DNA of 64,000 nucleotides from Pristionchus mayeri. Lineage: Eukaryota; Nematoda; Chromadorea; Rhabditida; Neodiplogasteridae. Positions 54,322-64,000 of the stretch are shown here, piece by piece (position 1 is the first letter of the stretch; each line of letters opens with the position of its first letter). Under the pieces are notes generated by a model. It was given only the letters and a program-made list of their open reading frames with translations, made no database searches and was not told the DNA's origin. Location of the stretch: positions 5,766,001 through 5,830,000 of the forward strand of contig BTRK01000005.1 in the NCBI GenBank assembly GCA_036245805.1. Reading direction: 5' to 3'. A program made the position numbers and the translations under genes.

Positions 54322-57046
54322 TTTGATTTTCTGAACGATTTACAATCAGTTCAGTTTAACATATACACGACAAATAATCGGGGTAGAGCGTGAACGAAAC
54401 TAGAAAGTGTTGAAGAAAGTCAATGGTCTATCCAACCAGTGGCTAGTGAATATGAACAGTAGGCATGATAAGATCACCGAAAGAGGTGCTCTTATACCCG
54501 TCGCGGCGCTCGACAACAGAGAAACTACGCTAGGGAGGCGGAACATGGGAGAAAAAGGAGTCTACGAGATTATAGTGTTCTTTGAGATGATAACCGCTCG
54601 AGATGTACGTCCATAGTACATCCTAGAGACACGGAAATGTAGCAGTGTCACGGTGTACGAGTGGACTGGGACCATAGTGCTCGATGAGCCAGAGTACACC
54701 TTCCTTCGAGGCAAGTGACACGGTAGGGATACTGAAGAATGGTGTAATGTCGGAGTCCGATTAAAGTGATCAAAATGTTCTTTGAGATGATTGCCTCAGG
54801 CTGTGTCAATAGTGCATTCGATCCCTCTTATCGACGACATCTTCACAAATTTCAAAGATACTTCAAGTCAACTCTAGTTCGGAGTCGCATGTAAGACAGT
54901 TTACATCAGGAGCTATGGGAGTTCAATGGCGACTAGGGTTCTCATATTCGAATGCATCGTCAGATATGTTTCAAGTACACTATATAGCTCATGTATAGCG
55001 AACATCAAACATATCTGAAAATTATTCAAAACCATGTTTTTTCCGCTCTGAGGAACTGATCAGCAAGCGATCGAAACACGCAAGGGACACTGTATGCGAG
55101 TTGACAAGGTTCTTTGAGTTGATACGCACATTGGTCATTGTTGCCCACACCACCGCCGAGTGCACGGGGGTGGCCAAAAACGAATATCCAGAGGTTAATG
55201 GATAGCACGGGGGTGGCCAAGCGCCGCCAGTGCTGGGCAACTATGGCCATATAATGTTCTAAATTTAATTCTGCCTTGCTAAACCAACGTAGAATAACAC
55301 AATCAGTATCAATCAGTAAATGCAACAAGGAAGTGTGAAATGTGTCGTAGACACTAAGATCTGATATGGTTCTTAGTGTTCTTTGAGTTGATAAGCGCAA
55401 TGTTCGTCCATAATTCAACTTCATTATGGCCATCGTTCACATACGAAATTTGAAAACGTTTTCTCTTTTGAAGGGATGAAGTGCACTCGCCACACTACAC
55501 GTACGAACCACACCACTACCGTAATATCACCACAAGTTTGCTCAACCGTTAGATATGCGTTATTATGGGAGAAAAATGTTGGGAAATTTTGGTTGTTAAA
55601 TGACGTGATTGTTGTGCGATCCAAGAGTCAGAGGCATTAGAAATCGAAGACTGGCAAAATTGACTTCCGTTGAGTGCTCAATGATTTCAATGTACTCTGG
55701 TAGTACACATTTTTGTGATGGGTGGGGTATTTGATCGTACGGAATTGTTTTCGAAGGTCATAGTGACCTCTATTCATTGCGAGTACACTAAAGTGAATAC
55801 AATGTGTTCTAGTCAGCCTAATTTCGCCCTGTTTTCATCACGAAGATTATAGTTGTATGATTATGCGTGCGATGACCAAGAGGCAGGTACACATATTTCA
55901 CAATTAACTGACACTTAGTTTGCCAACGAACTACAACGACTTCTTTTACTGTTTGAGAAATTTGTAATGCTATCCACATTGTTTGTAAAATTTCAGTGTA
56001 AAAGCGTAACATTTCAGACTACGGCTGACTTACGCTGACGGAATCTAGAATTGAGGTAGAATGATGCATTTGTGTCAATACGGTTTTTGACATAAAAATG
56101 TAAAGATCCGGGAATGTAAGTCGTATGGAAATGATAGTCCGCGCATTCGAATGCCCGTGCTATACCTTAGTGCTTTCGAATAATTCACGTGAATGGGAGT
56201 ATTTACAATGAGTGCAACGAACAGAACATGTCTACCGTGTCGTCTCCTAATCTCTATAGTGCTCCCTAAAATACTACGATGTCCATAGGACAGACACGTT
56301 TTCAATCATAATACTCGCTCGTGGTATTTGTAGATATCCATGAGTATGATGTGCTACAACAAGTTTGATTGGTATCATTTCCCTTCCTTGTTAGTCGTCG
56401 CGAGCGGTCCCTCTCCCTTTTCTCTCTGATTTGGATTGGATTCCCCTAATACCCCTCGCTTCCGCCTTCGACTCATCAAGAAAAGAGAATCCCCATCCAA
56501 GCCGGATTGGTCACCGTGTGATGGGTATGACCTACTAAGATGTTTGGTCCTTCAGAATCTAGACTCGATCATCTCGTTGAAAGATTGATCATCGAGTCTG
56601 GCGGATTCGAACAGAGAAGATTCTAGAACACGCAAGGCTTCGTTTACGACCTATAGTGAGATTCTATCTATGCAATGCAATCCAACATCCTCTCGCAAGC
56701 ACACCGCAAATGACCATCTTGAAATGAGAAGAACGACCTTTTCTGACCCCACATCTTGATCTGCGCCCAGAAAGCGATAACAGATAAATATTGTATTGTA
56801 TTGTATTGTATACACGATCTAGAGTCTAAGTTTTTCACGACTGTATTGCTAATTCTCTTTCGTGAAAAACCTGCATGCTCGAAAAGGTCCCTGACAAGAC
56901 CCTGATTATTGGATAAATATGATGATGATATTATGTGACACATTTTACAGAGATCGTTTATTGAGATTCTATATATCAAAATGTACATTGCTGATGAATT
57001 GTGCAAAAACTAAGAGATCGGAAAGGGATTCTTTAATTAAGAGGTT
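54322..57046. other. No intact gene recognised
   Basis: A MITE fragment starting TAGGGTTCTCATATTCG lies at about 54945-55030. Near 56380-56815 a stretch ending in (TTGTA)n has the look of a LINE 3' tail. Minus-strand frames at 55026-55433 and 55022-55240 have no domain or splice support. Confidence 0.4.
56380..56815 (+). mobile_element. Possible LINE 3' tail with (TTGTA)n
   Basis: The stretch ends GATAACAGATAAATATTGTA, then TTGTATTGTATTGTAT. Short tandem repeats at the 3' end are usual for some non-LTR retrotransposons. No conserved protein motif was found in it, so the assignment is weak. Confidence 0.3.
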
Positions 57047-57656
57047 CTACACTTTACTCAGAGTGTACACTTTTCCAGTATTTATCGGCGCGAATCTCGC
57101 ACGGATTTTTCGTGATTGGGTTTGGTATATCAATTCGGGAGTCGCTGGAGGTTATGCTAAGTAACGAAGCCGGAATCATGAGAATGTTAGTGACGAGTAT
57201 GTAGATAACTGAAACCTAAACATAATTACGATAAATCGAACACTTATGGTAGACAAGAAATGCATGCGGATCGGGAATGAGATAGATGGCGAGGGTTGGT
57301 AGAGTGAGAGCTGAATAACACAAGACTGATAAGTATTCTAGTGAGACTAGTCGGCATGAAAATAAGGCGTGAAAATATTTTCGGTTTGAATTGGAGTAGG
57401 GATGAAAAAAAGAAGAAACAAACACTAACCGAGAATGTAGAAGGCAACGATAAATCGATGAATGAGTTTGCCTGAAATTTGGGAATCTCGCATCAACATA
57501 TTTCAGCCAATTCATTACATATACTAACTATCAATGCAAAGTCGAACCATGTAGACTAGAATTTTGGAAACACGTACCATCTACGCAGCATACAACGCGG
57601 TTCTCGCCAATATGCTTTCCATCAGTTGCAGACACGAATTTAGTGACAATAGTCAT
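57047..57656 (-). pseudogene. Two-hydrophobic-segment protein, member 3, damaged
   Basis: Exon 1 (57578-57656, MTIVTKFVSATDGKHIGEN), exon 2 (57430-57471, 42 nt as in member 1) and exon 3 (ALTLPTLAIYLIPDPHAFLV) are in phase. At the end of exon 3 the expected GTAAGT donor reads ATAAGT. The last exon (from about 57207) gives YILVTNILMIPASLLSIT and DSR, then the frame shifts before IYQTQSRKIRARF and GKVYTLSKV, which match the tail of member 2. Two lesions make a pseudogene likely. Confidence 0.75.
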
Positions 57657-59363
57657 CCTGTTGAAAAACATTAATAATTACGAATTATCAATACAATGTA
57701 AAGGATACAAATAACCATAATATTCAATTCATTGAGGAAGAACAGAGCAATATGATAGCAAAGATATGGGCATCTTATACTCTCCTCTGAGACTATCGAT
57801 CGTAAGTGTTGTTCCGGAACGCTGAAAAGTAAGTGAACTTTGGGAACTGTCCTTGATCTGGGAATCAAAATATCAGTTTTCAGGAGTCAATAGCCGTCTT
57901 TTGATAAACAAACCTTAACTTATACCACAACATTGATTGTCGTTACTATTCGATATAATGAAAAAAATGAGGGTCCTCTTATTTCACAGCAAAAGGATTC
58001 AGTGCTTTAGTATAAACACCAATATTGTAGTTTGATTGAAAAAAGCAAATATGGGCCGCAATTTGTCGAAGACAAAAAAGGCGAAGTCTGATGTCTTACC
58101 CTAATCTCTCTAGTGACCCCTACAATAGACAGTTCACCACCACGAGTCGGACACGTTGTTTATCATTTTCGGATGTGTTGCTTGATGCAAAGTCGATTAT
58201 CAGGAACTTATAATGCAAGTTTATGAAATGTACAACAAGTGTGTATTGTAGTTTTAGTGAACAAAATGCATGAACACATGGCAAGGACATGATCTAAGCA
58301 ATTGGGAATTCGAAAATGAATTACAACGTATCTCCGCTGCTGTTTCGTGTCATTGTTACCATAGTTTAAAAAAATGAAATACAAAAAAACTTGTATGTGT
58401 TCCGAAACATCATTTACCAATGTTCACTGTTCACTTGTACCTATTTCTCTTGTGACCACTACACTACGCTGCCGACCCCGAGTCAGACACGCTGTTTACA
58501 CTAGTGTTCGGTCAGGGGACTTATCAGTGTGTCTCAGCAGAGTCTGCACACCCGAGAATACATAGAACAGTGAGAAAACATGTTATTGATGCTGGGACCC
58601 ACAATGGAACTTATTATTTGGTTTTGTTACGATCCATATTTCATCGCATGATCATGGTACCGTTCACTCGTTAGATGAGTAATGGTCTGATTATCGCCAT
58701 TGTGCACACTTTCTCATCGATTAAAAAAGGTGAGAGAGTATGTAAATGCGGAAGAGTCAGAGTATTATTCCGTTCGAGTGCATGTGCATAGCATCAGCTG
58801 CTAAGAGTCGTCCTGCACAGATGGACTTATTGCTGTATTCAGAAAGGTGGCTGCGTGGGAAATCCTCGTTTTCATCTCTCGCATATTTGACCGATGTGAG
58901 AGCGCGAAAAATGAAGAAAAATGAAGAGACCTTTTCCCATGAGGCCTTCACCAGTAGTCAGCAACCTGCGCGATTACGCAAATCCGGAGGAACCCACACA
59001 ATTATTTTCGAAGCTGCTCATGCATTCGCTTGTTTATAGCAAATACAACACACGAAGAGGCTGGCACGAGAAGTGCGACAAGGCGCGTTTTGCGTTTTTA
59101 TTGTTGTTGTAATTTCCACAATTGAGAGATAATTACGAGATTATTATGGCAGGTGTAATTTCGCCATTCAAGGAATCCTAAGCTAACGAGCGCACTTCAT
59201 GAGTTCTATGATGGAGCAGATTGAGCTTGTACTGAAGGCGATTAAATACGATTGTTCTGCAATTGAGTAGGCGTAGACTCAAATAAGTTTTATCTCTCTC
59301 TCTCTTGGGCAAAGGTAAAGGTGCATCATTTGTACACCTAAAACCTACTCGTATACGTCCATC
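57657..59363. other. No gene recognised
   Basis: No supported exon on either strand. Sequences near 58690-58930 (GTGAGAGAGTATGTAAATGC, GATGTGAGAGCGCG) resemble worn pieces of the hairpin MITE families. The frame at 59178-59387 minus overlaps the start of the srd gene and is rejected. Confidence 0.4.
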
Positions 59364-61438
59364 ATGTACAGTAGCACGCTTCTTCATATAATATTATCAC
59401 TTGTTTTCGACTTCCTGGGAGTTTCCGGGAACCTTCTGCTTGTTGTGCTGATTCTAGAGATCGATTCGACTAGATTTCGGTATATTTTATCACATTTTGT
59501 CTTGAAAACATATTACTTAGAGCCTATTCTCTTCTACTTTTCTGCCATGTCGCGTTTCAAGTTATGGCCAGCTTGGCTAATATGATGACTATTACCAGGT
59601 AGAGTAATCTTCAATTTTCCAATTTTGCGTTTTTTTCCAGCGTAGTCAGAGCAGAGGATGCTATAGTGTACGTCTTTCATGGGCCGTGTATTTATCGGGA
59701 AAACTTGTGCGTGTACACCTATGTAAGCTCAAACATACACATCTACACCTGTTATTGAAAATTAACAAGCAAAGGGGGTTGCACAAACATCCCTCTCTCA
59801 TAAGCAACGTTTGCTTATTGAACCTCTCTTATATATTTATATTCAGTAAAATGTCACTCTTGAATTGTCAGTTCACCGGTTTCTACTCCGCTGGAGCAAC
59901 CAATTGCACTTTCTTCATTTCAATTTTCTACCGGCTTTATGTCGTTCGGCGCCGTCCGTTCTCAGTAGCAACCATGGCTCTTCTAATAGCGATGATAGTC
60001 CCCATTACTCTCCTGGGGGTGCGTGGAAAGTTTTCTTTCCCCAGAGACAATTAGCAGGCCGTTAATCAACCACCTACACTAGGTTCCGCGCACATTCAAG
60101 AAGCCTTGAATAGATCTAGACCGGAAGTTTTGTTGATGCCGGTTCAGTACTACGGTATGTAATCAGATACATAGAACCGAAAACAATACATAAGCAAAAT
60201 TACAGGAACAGTCGCGAATGAAAGTGGAAAATTGGCTGTTAGTGTGACTTTGATCACAATTATGTTCGTCGCCATGCTGCTGGGAACACATATCGCGAGA
60301 TGGTAGGTATTAGGGCGGCAAGAACGGGTCACGGGTGACCCGCGCTATTCACCATTCCGCCGGGTCACCCGATTTTATGACCCTGACCCGTTTCTGACCC
60401 GTTATTTTCGGGTTAGAAGCGGCTCTCACTCCCTCTCGAAAGGAAGAGCAAGATCGAGAGAGTGCGATAAAGGGAGAGAGCGCCGAGAGACTCGCTTCGC
60501 TGCGCTCTCTCCGTTCAACATGATCTCTCGCTCTTCCTCTTCCCTTCTCGCTCTCACCCTTGACCCGTGTCTGACCCGTATCCGACGGGTCTGACCGACC
60601 CGTATCTGACCCGTTTTAGAGGGTCAAAAGGTCAACCCGTGATCCGTTCTTGCCGCCCTAGTAGGTATTATGTAGATTTTCAATGCTGTCCATTTCGAAT
60701 TTCAGTATTTGAAGAGTTGCATGATGAAGAGCTGCTAAATTATATTTGTTATTCGCTTAACTTCTATGAAATCGGTAAATATAAAATTAATATCTCTTGA
60801 GGTTCATCATCCGAGGCATTGAAGTAAGCAAACAGCATATCGAGGCTACTAAAGCGGTGCACCGGGGATTCATCAATGTTTGTTTTACTATTTTTGTTTT
60901 TGATTATGTTTTCTGAGTGGAAAAATAAACACTGGCAAATGGGGAAATATCCGAGAAAATACTACTTTTTTGTAATCATTACTCGCATACATGGTTGGTC
61001 TATGACATTCGGGTACAATCTATAACTTTTAAAATATCAGGCGCTAACGAGTGAGGGATATCTTATTATTTTCTCATTCTACTCGCTCATCGCGGCCGTT
61101 CTCGTCTTCGAAGGCGTCGTGCAGAATGTCTTCCTCGAGTCGACGATATTCTTGGTGAGCACGTTTATGAAGTTCATTGCAGATCTCTGAAATGGAAAGC
61201 CTATGTAGCTCTAACAAGAAGCTATCCAAAAAGCTTTTTCGAAAAACTTTTTTGATACCATTACTTTAAAATTGCAGGCTCACTCAATTCAATTCGCACT
61301 CACGCCACTCTTTGTCATCAACTTTGTGAATCCGTTGAAACGGTATTTTCACCATTTTAAACTTAGCGGAATCTAAAGAATTTCAGGCAAGTCCATGCTT
61401 TGGTTGTGCGTGTGATTTCGACTACTAGAACGGGATGA
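59364..61438 (+). CDS. Serpentine receptor class D (srd)-type chemoreceptor
   Basis: Seven-transmembrane receptor, probably ciliary in a chemosensory neuron. Exons 59364-59479, 59521-59598, 59641-59712, 59847-60018, 60055-60154, 60206-60302, 60802-60877, 61041-61154, 61278-61342 and 61387-61438 all join in phase to 313 residues. Family-like marks are FLGVSGNLLLVVLI in TM1, AYSLLLFCHVAFQVM in TM2, FHGPCIY, the loop FYRLYVVRRRPFS after TM3, KQHIEATKAVHRGF before TM6 and LFVINFVNPLKRQV at the end of TM7. Exon 3 uses the donor GTGTACAC; the better-looking GTAAGC ten bases on would create a stop. A hAT-like MITE fills the start of intron 6. Subfamily by motif recall only: srd is my best match, another str-superfamily class is possible. 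Confidence 0.8.
60311..60660. mobile_element. 350-bp hAT-like MITE
   Basis: Ends TAGGGCGGCAAGAACGG and CCGTTCTTGCCGCCCTA are inverted, and the flanks GTAGGTAT at 60303-60310 and 60661-60668 are a perfect 8-bp duplication. The interior is rich in GACCCG and CGGGTC repeats in inverted arrangement. It lies in intron 6 of the srd gene, and the left duplication is the splice donor itself. Confidence 0.93.
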
Positions 61439-61699
61439 ATGTTTTTTCAAGACAATTTCTTCTGGTGTTGTATTATGATTTATTTGTATTCCCTCGTGAT
61501 GTTTGTCTGACTTGACGGTTTACAATGCCGCATTGATTAAGAAGATATGAACGTGGTTTTCAGATCGAATAACTCTACAGCATGGAAACTTGCGTATGAA
61601 CATCAATGCCCATATTTCAAATCGTTGTATGTTTTGACATCAACATTTATTGTGTACTTGAGTTACAAGATCATTCACATTCCGAGTACATTATATACT
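61439..61699. other. Convergent intergenic region
   Basis: The srd gene (plus) and the secreted-protein gene (minus) end towards each other here. No gene seen in the stretch. Confidence 0.5.
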
Positions 61700-63461
61700 C
61701 TAGTACTTGTCGAAATTCAGGAAAACCGAGTTATAGGCAAACGTGAGACCACGGGGGTTGGTGCTTTTGAACAGCAGCGTCGTCTTGTTGGCAAGGAGCA
61801 CGTGGATCTGGCATCCAACGAACACCTCTCGAACATGCTCTGAAATTGCCGGTAATTTGCGTGATATCATCCGCGTTGTTGTTTCAGCAATAAGTGATGA
61901 TTTTACATTCATTGTGTTGTCCGTATTTGCTGTGTAACAGATCAGATCGATATCAATTCTCAAATGGTATGCATTGCCCAGAGATTCCTTTTTCGCGCGT
62001 TTTGGGCATATTTGTATCATTTGTTGAGTATGTTTTATGCACTATAGTTCACATATGAAGCGAAGATGGAACTCCCAAAATAAAATAAAAAAACTTCTAA
62101 AAAAAGGAAATGTATTGCCTTCCGATTGCGCTCCGATCGGTTGAATCTGTCGAATCTAACATCGTTATCGTGCTCTGTTGAGAAAACAAAGAAAGGTCGA
62201 CGGCATGTGTCGGTTCCTGAAATAAAGGAGGCCTATACATGGGTTGTAACATTTTAGTAGTAGTTGGTCACTATAGAATTAGTGATTTTTGAACTCTTTG
62301 TATTGTTAACTCCGAGATAAATTTGAAAAGCTGAGTTTTTCACCCTCTGTAGAGTTATTAAATGTTCTAAAATGATAAAACCTTTAATATCAAAATTTTC
62401 ACTGAGAATGGGCATATTTTCATATGTGCGGCGCCATGTTTTAGCGATAGGGAAATGAGAAGGGCGGGGGAGGAAAGTTGAGCATTGAACATAGCATCCC
62501 TACCAGTCAGCGTGTGGTTGATTCCACCAGCGATCACTCCATTGCCACCTGTGCCCGCTGCAAATGTACATGGTTATTATAAGAAGACACTAGGTCGGAT
62601 CAGACCTATGACGTTATACCGCCTTCGATATATCAAACGCAGCATGACGTCATAATTCACATCCGATCCGACCTAGTGTCTGAATTTTATCCAGACGTTG
62701 CTCTACTTCTTGCTTGAGTTCCCAAATATAGCATTCATCTCTTCGTTAAATACATTCTCTCGAAGTGTGGTAAATGAAGAGACAAGTACCCCAAATGTAC
62801 ATTCTTCTTCTTACCACACTCCACTTTCTTGTACACGTCCAGGATCTTCGGTTCGCAAGTAGCCGCTTCCTTCAGTCCTCCCAGCAGAGCACACTTTACG
62901 CGGTCTCGCTTGCGCTCGATGTCATACGCAAGACACTGGAAGACGATATGGGTGTTAGCTGTTAGTTGAGGTGAACATCGATATTTTTTAATTTGAGGAT
63001 TGTTATAATCTGTTCGAGTATCTTCTAAGAGTCCTACTCAGAATAGCTTATCAGATATTTATATTTAGCATACTTGAAACTTCCACAAAATTACCTAAAA
63101 ATACCTCACAATTACCTAAAAATTGAAATTCTTTAGAAATGATGGCATGCTCCTAAAATTTATTCAATAGTATTGTGTTAAATATTATTCTGATGTGAAA
63201 AAAGCGACCTGCGGACTTCCGATCGCACGCGAGTTGATCTCCAGCCTCGAGAAACTCCAGCACCTCCCTCTTCTCGTGCTTGACTTGCGGAGTGAAGCAC
63301 GTGAAGGGAAGGGCACTCTGCAAATAAGAACGTTATGGTTGTTCGGGGCTGCATCCAGGGATATCGTGTCAAGATACGGTTCACATTATCATTTCCCCCA
63401 AATATTGAAATTGAGTTACGCTCACTTTTATGAGAAGGGAGAAGATGAAGAGACGCTTCAT
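61700..63461 (-). CDS. Secreted protein of unknown family (160 aa)
   Basis: Exons 63426-63461, 63209-63317, 62815-62958, 62504-62557 and 61700-61839 join in phase with canonical splice sites. The protein starts with a signal peptide (MKRLFIFSLLIKSALPFTC), followed by a charged stretch (KHEKREVLEFLEAGDQLAC), a central part with five cysteines (QCLAYDIERKRDRVKCALLG, ATCEPKILDVYKKVEC), a short glycine-rich piece (GTGGNGVIAGGINHTL) and a C-terminus (HVREVFVGCQIHVLLANKTT) ending FDKY. A TATA-like CGTATAAGGGC lies about 55 bp upstream of the ATG on the minus strand. Extracellular by prediction. I recognise no family. Confidence 0.75.
62584..62681. mobile_element. 98-bp palindromic MITE
   Basis: AGACACTAGGTCGGAT at the left and ATCCGACCTAGTGTCT at the right are inverted, with TATGACGT/GACGTCAT inside. 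The inner block TACCGCCTTCGATATATC also occurs at about 16312-16330 in an intron of the srx gene and in part at 26259. It lies in an intron of the secreted-protein gene. I could not define a target duplication. Confidence 0.65.
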
Positions 63462-63512
63462 TGTCGTACGGAAAAGAAGAAACAGAGAAGTGAGTGTGGA
63501 TGGGGAAGGAAT

Positions 63513-63520
63513 ATGAGCCC
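63513..63520 (-). promoter_or_regulatory. TATA-like box of the 61700-63461 gene
   Basis: Minus-strand CCCGTATAAGGGC about 55 bp before the ATG at 63461. Confidence 0.45.
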
Positions 63521-64000
63521 TTATACGGGCATGGTTGCTAGTAGTTTCCACTACGAGAGAAAGGCACTATCTTCAAACTGCATGATCTCTCATTTGTTCT
63601 GACTGTCACGATAGGACTCAATATATGCCATTATTCTTGATGAGCTGACTCCGATCCGCCTCTGCGTTCCCTCTTTTCTTACATCCACTATACTAAAGCG
63701 AAGATTGGCAAGCTACGTAGGAGGAAGTACGGCATTAGGTCTATCTATCGCAAGATAATTTACTATTACAATTCTCATTCACAATGCGCTAGGTACAAGC
63801 ACATTTCCATAAGGTTCCGCTGATCAAAATGTTGCCAAAATGGAAAAGACACTACCCTCCTCAATGAGAAGAATAAATGAAAGTGAGTATACATCAAAAA
63901 AGGGAAATCGCATATACAATTTACTCTGTGAAATCGCGAAAAAAATTTACGACAGAGAAGCACGCGGGGGGCATACGTGCATAGGACAGTTCGCTGATGA
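63521..64000. other. No gene recognised
   Basis: No exon with splice support is visible. GAGAGAAAGGC and GATCTCTCATTTG near 63558-63600 may be worn MITE sequence. A gene on either strand could start beyond the window edge. Confidence 0.4.

Overview
The window is eukaryotic and most likely from a nematode. Genes are split into many short exons by introns of about 40-300 bp with TTTCAG-like acceptors. The recognisable families are nematode chemoreceptors of the srx and srd types, an expanded F-box family and small lineage-specific secreted or cytoplasmic proteins. A diplogastrid such as Pristionchus is a guess, not something the sequence proves. There are no bacterial features, operons or CRISPR arrays.

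Layout. Positions 1-9,350 hold two related F-box genes on the minus strand (2,221-4,902 and 6,700-9,348), with a 1.85 kb fold-back element in an intron of the first and a 1 kb fold-back between them. Positions 9,350-13,600 are mostly repeats. Positions 13,638-17,533 carry a nearly complete srx-type chemoreceptor with a mariner transposon in an intron; a second mariner follows in the opposite orientation (17,891-19,129). Positions 19,245-28,704 hold a cluster of small secreted-protein genes (one neuropeptide-precursor-like, the others lysine-rich), several damaged by frameshifts, stops or MITE insertion. Positions 26,463-27,885 are two adjoining fold-backs. A third F-box gene (29,513-32,913) is split by an opposite-strand, 5'-truncated LINE.

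Positions 33,451-37,324 carry a family of 35-48 residue proteins: four intact genes on both strands plus three decayed copies. Positions 38,253-43,038 carry a receptor-tyrosine-kinase-like gene with atypical catalytic residues and a small Helitron in an intron. Positions 43,304-44,240 and 61,700-63,461 are two cysteine-containing secreted-protein genes. Between them lies a family of about 120-residue proteins with two hydrophobic segments (45,594; 50,228; 53,712; 57,047), partly arranged as a large inverted duplication around a 2.4 kb TIR element filled with a 127 bp minisatellite (46,501-48,916). An srd-type chemoreceptor (59,364-61,438) carries a hAT-like MITE whose target duplication covers a splice donor.

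Gene models were assembled by eye from reading frame, splice signals and comparison between paralogs. Exon borders given to the base are those where donor, acceptor and phase agree. Functions of the small families are unknown. The transposon content is unusually diverse: mariner, Helitron, LINE, TTAA-flanked and 8-bp-TSD MITEs, and several fold-backs.
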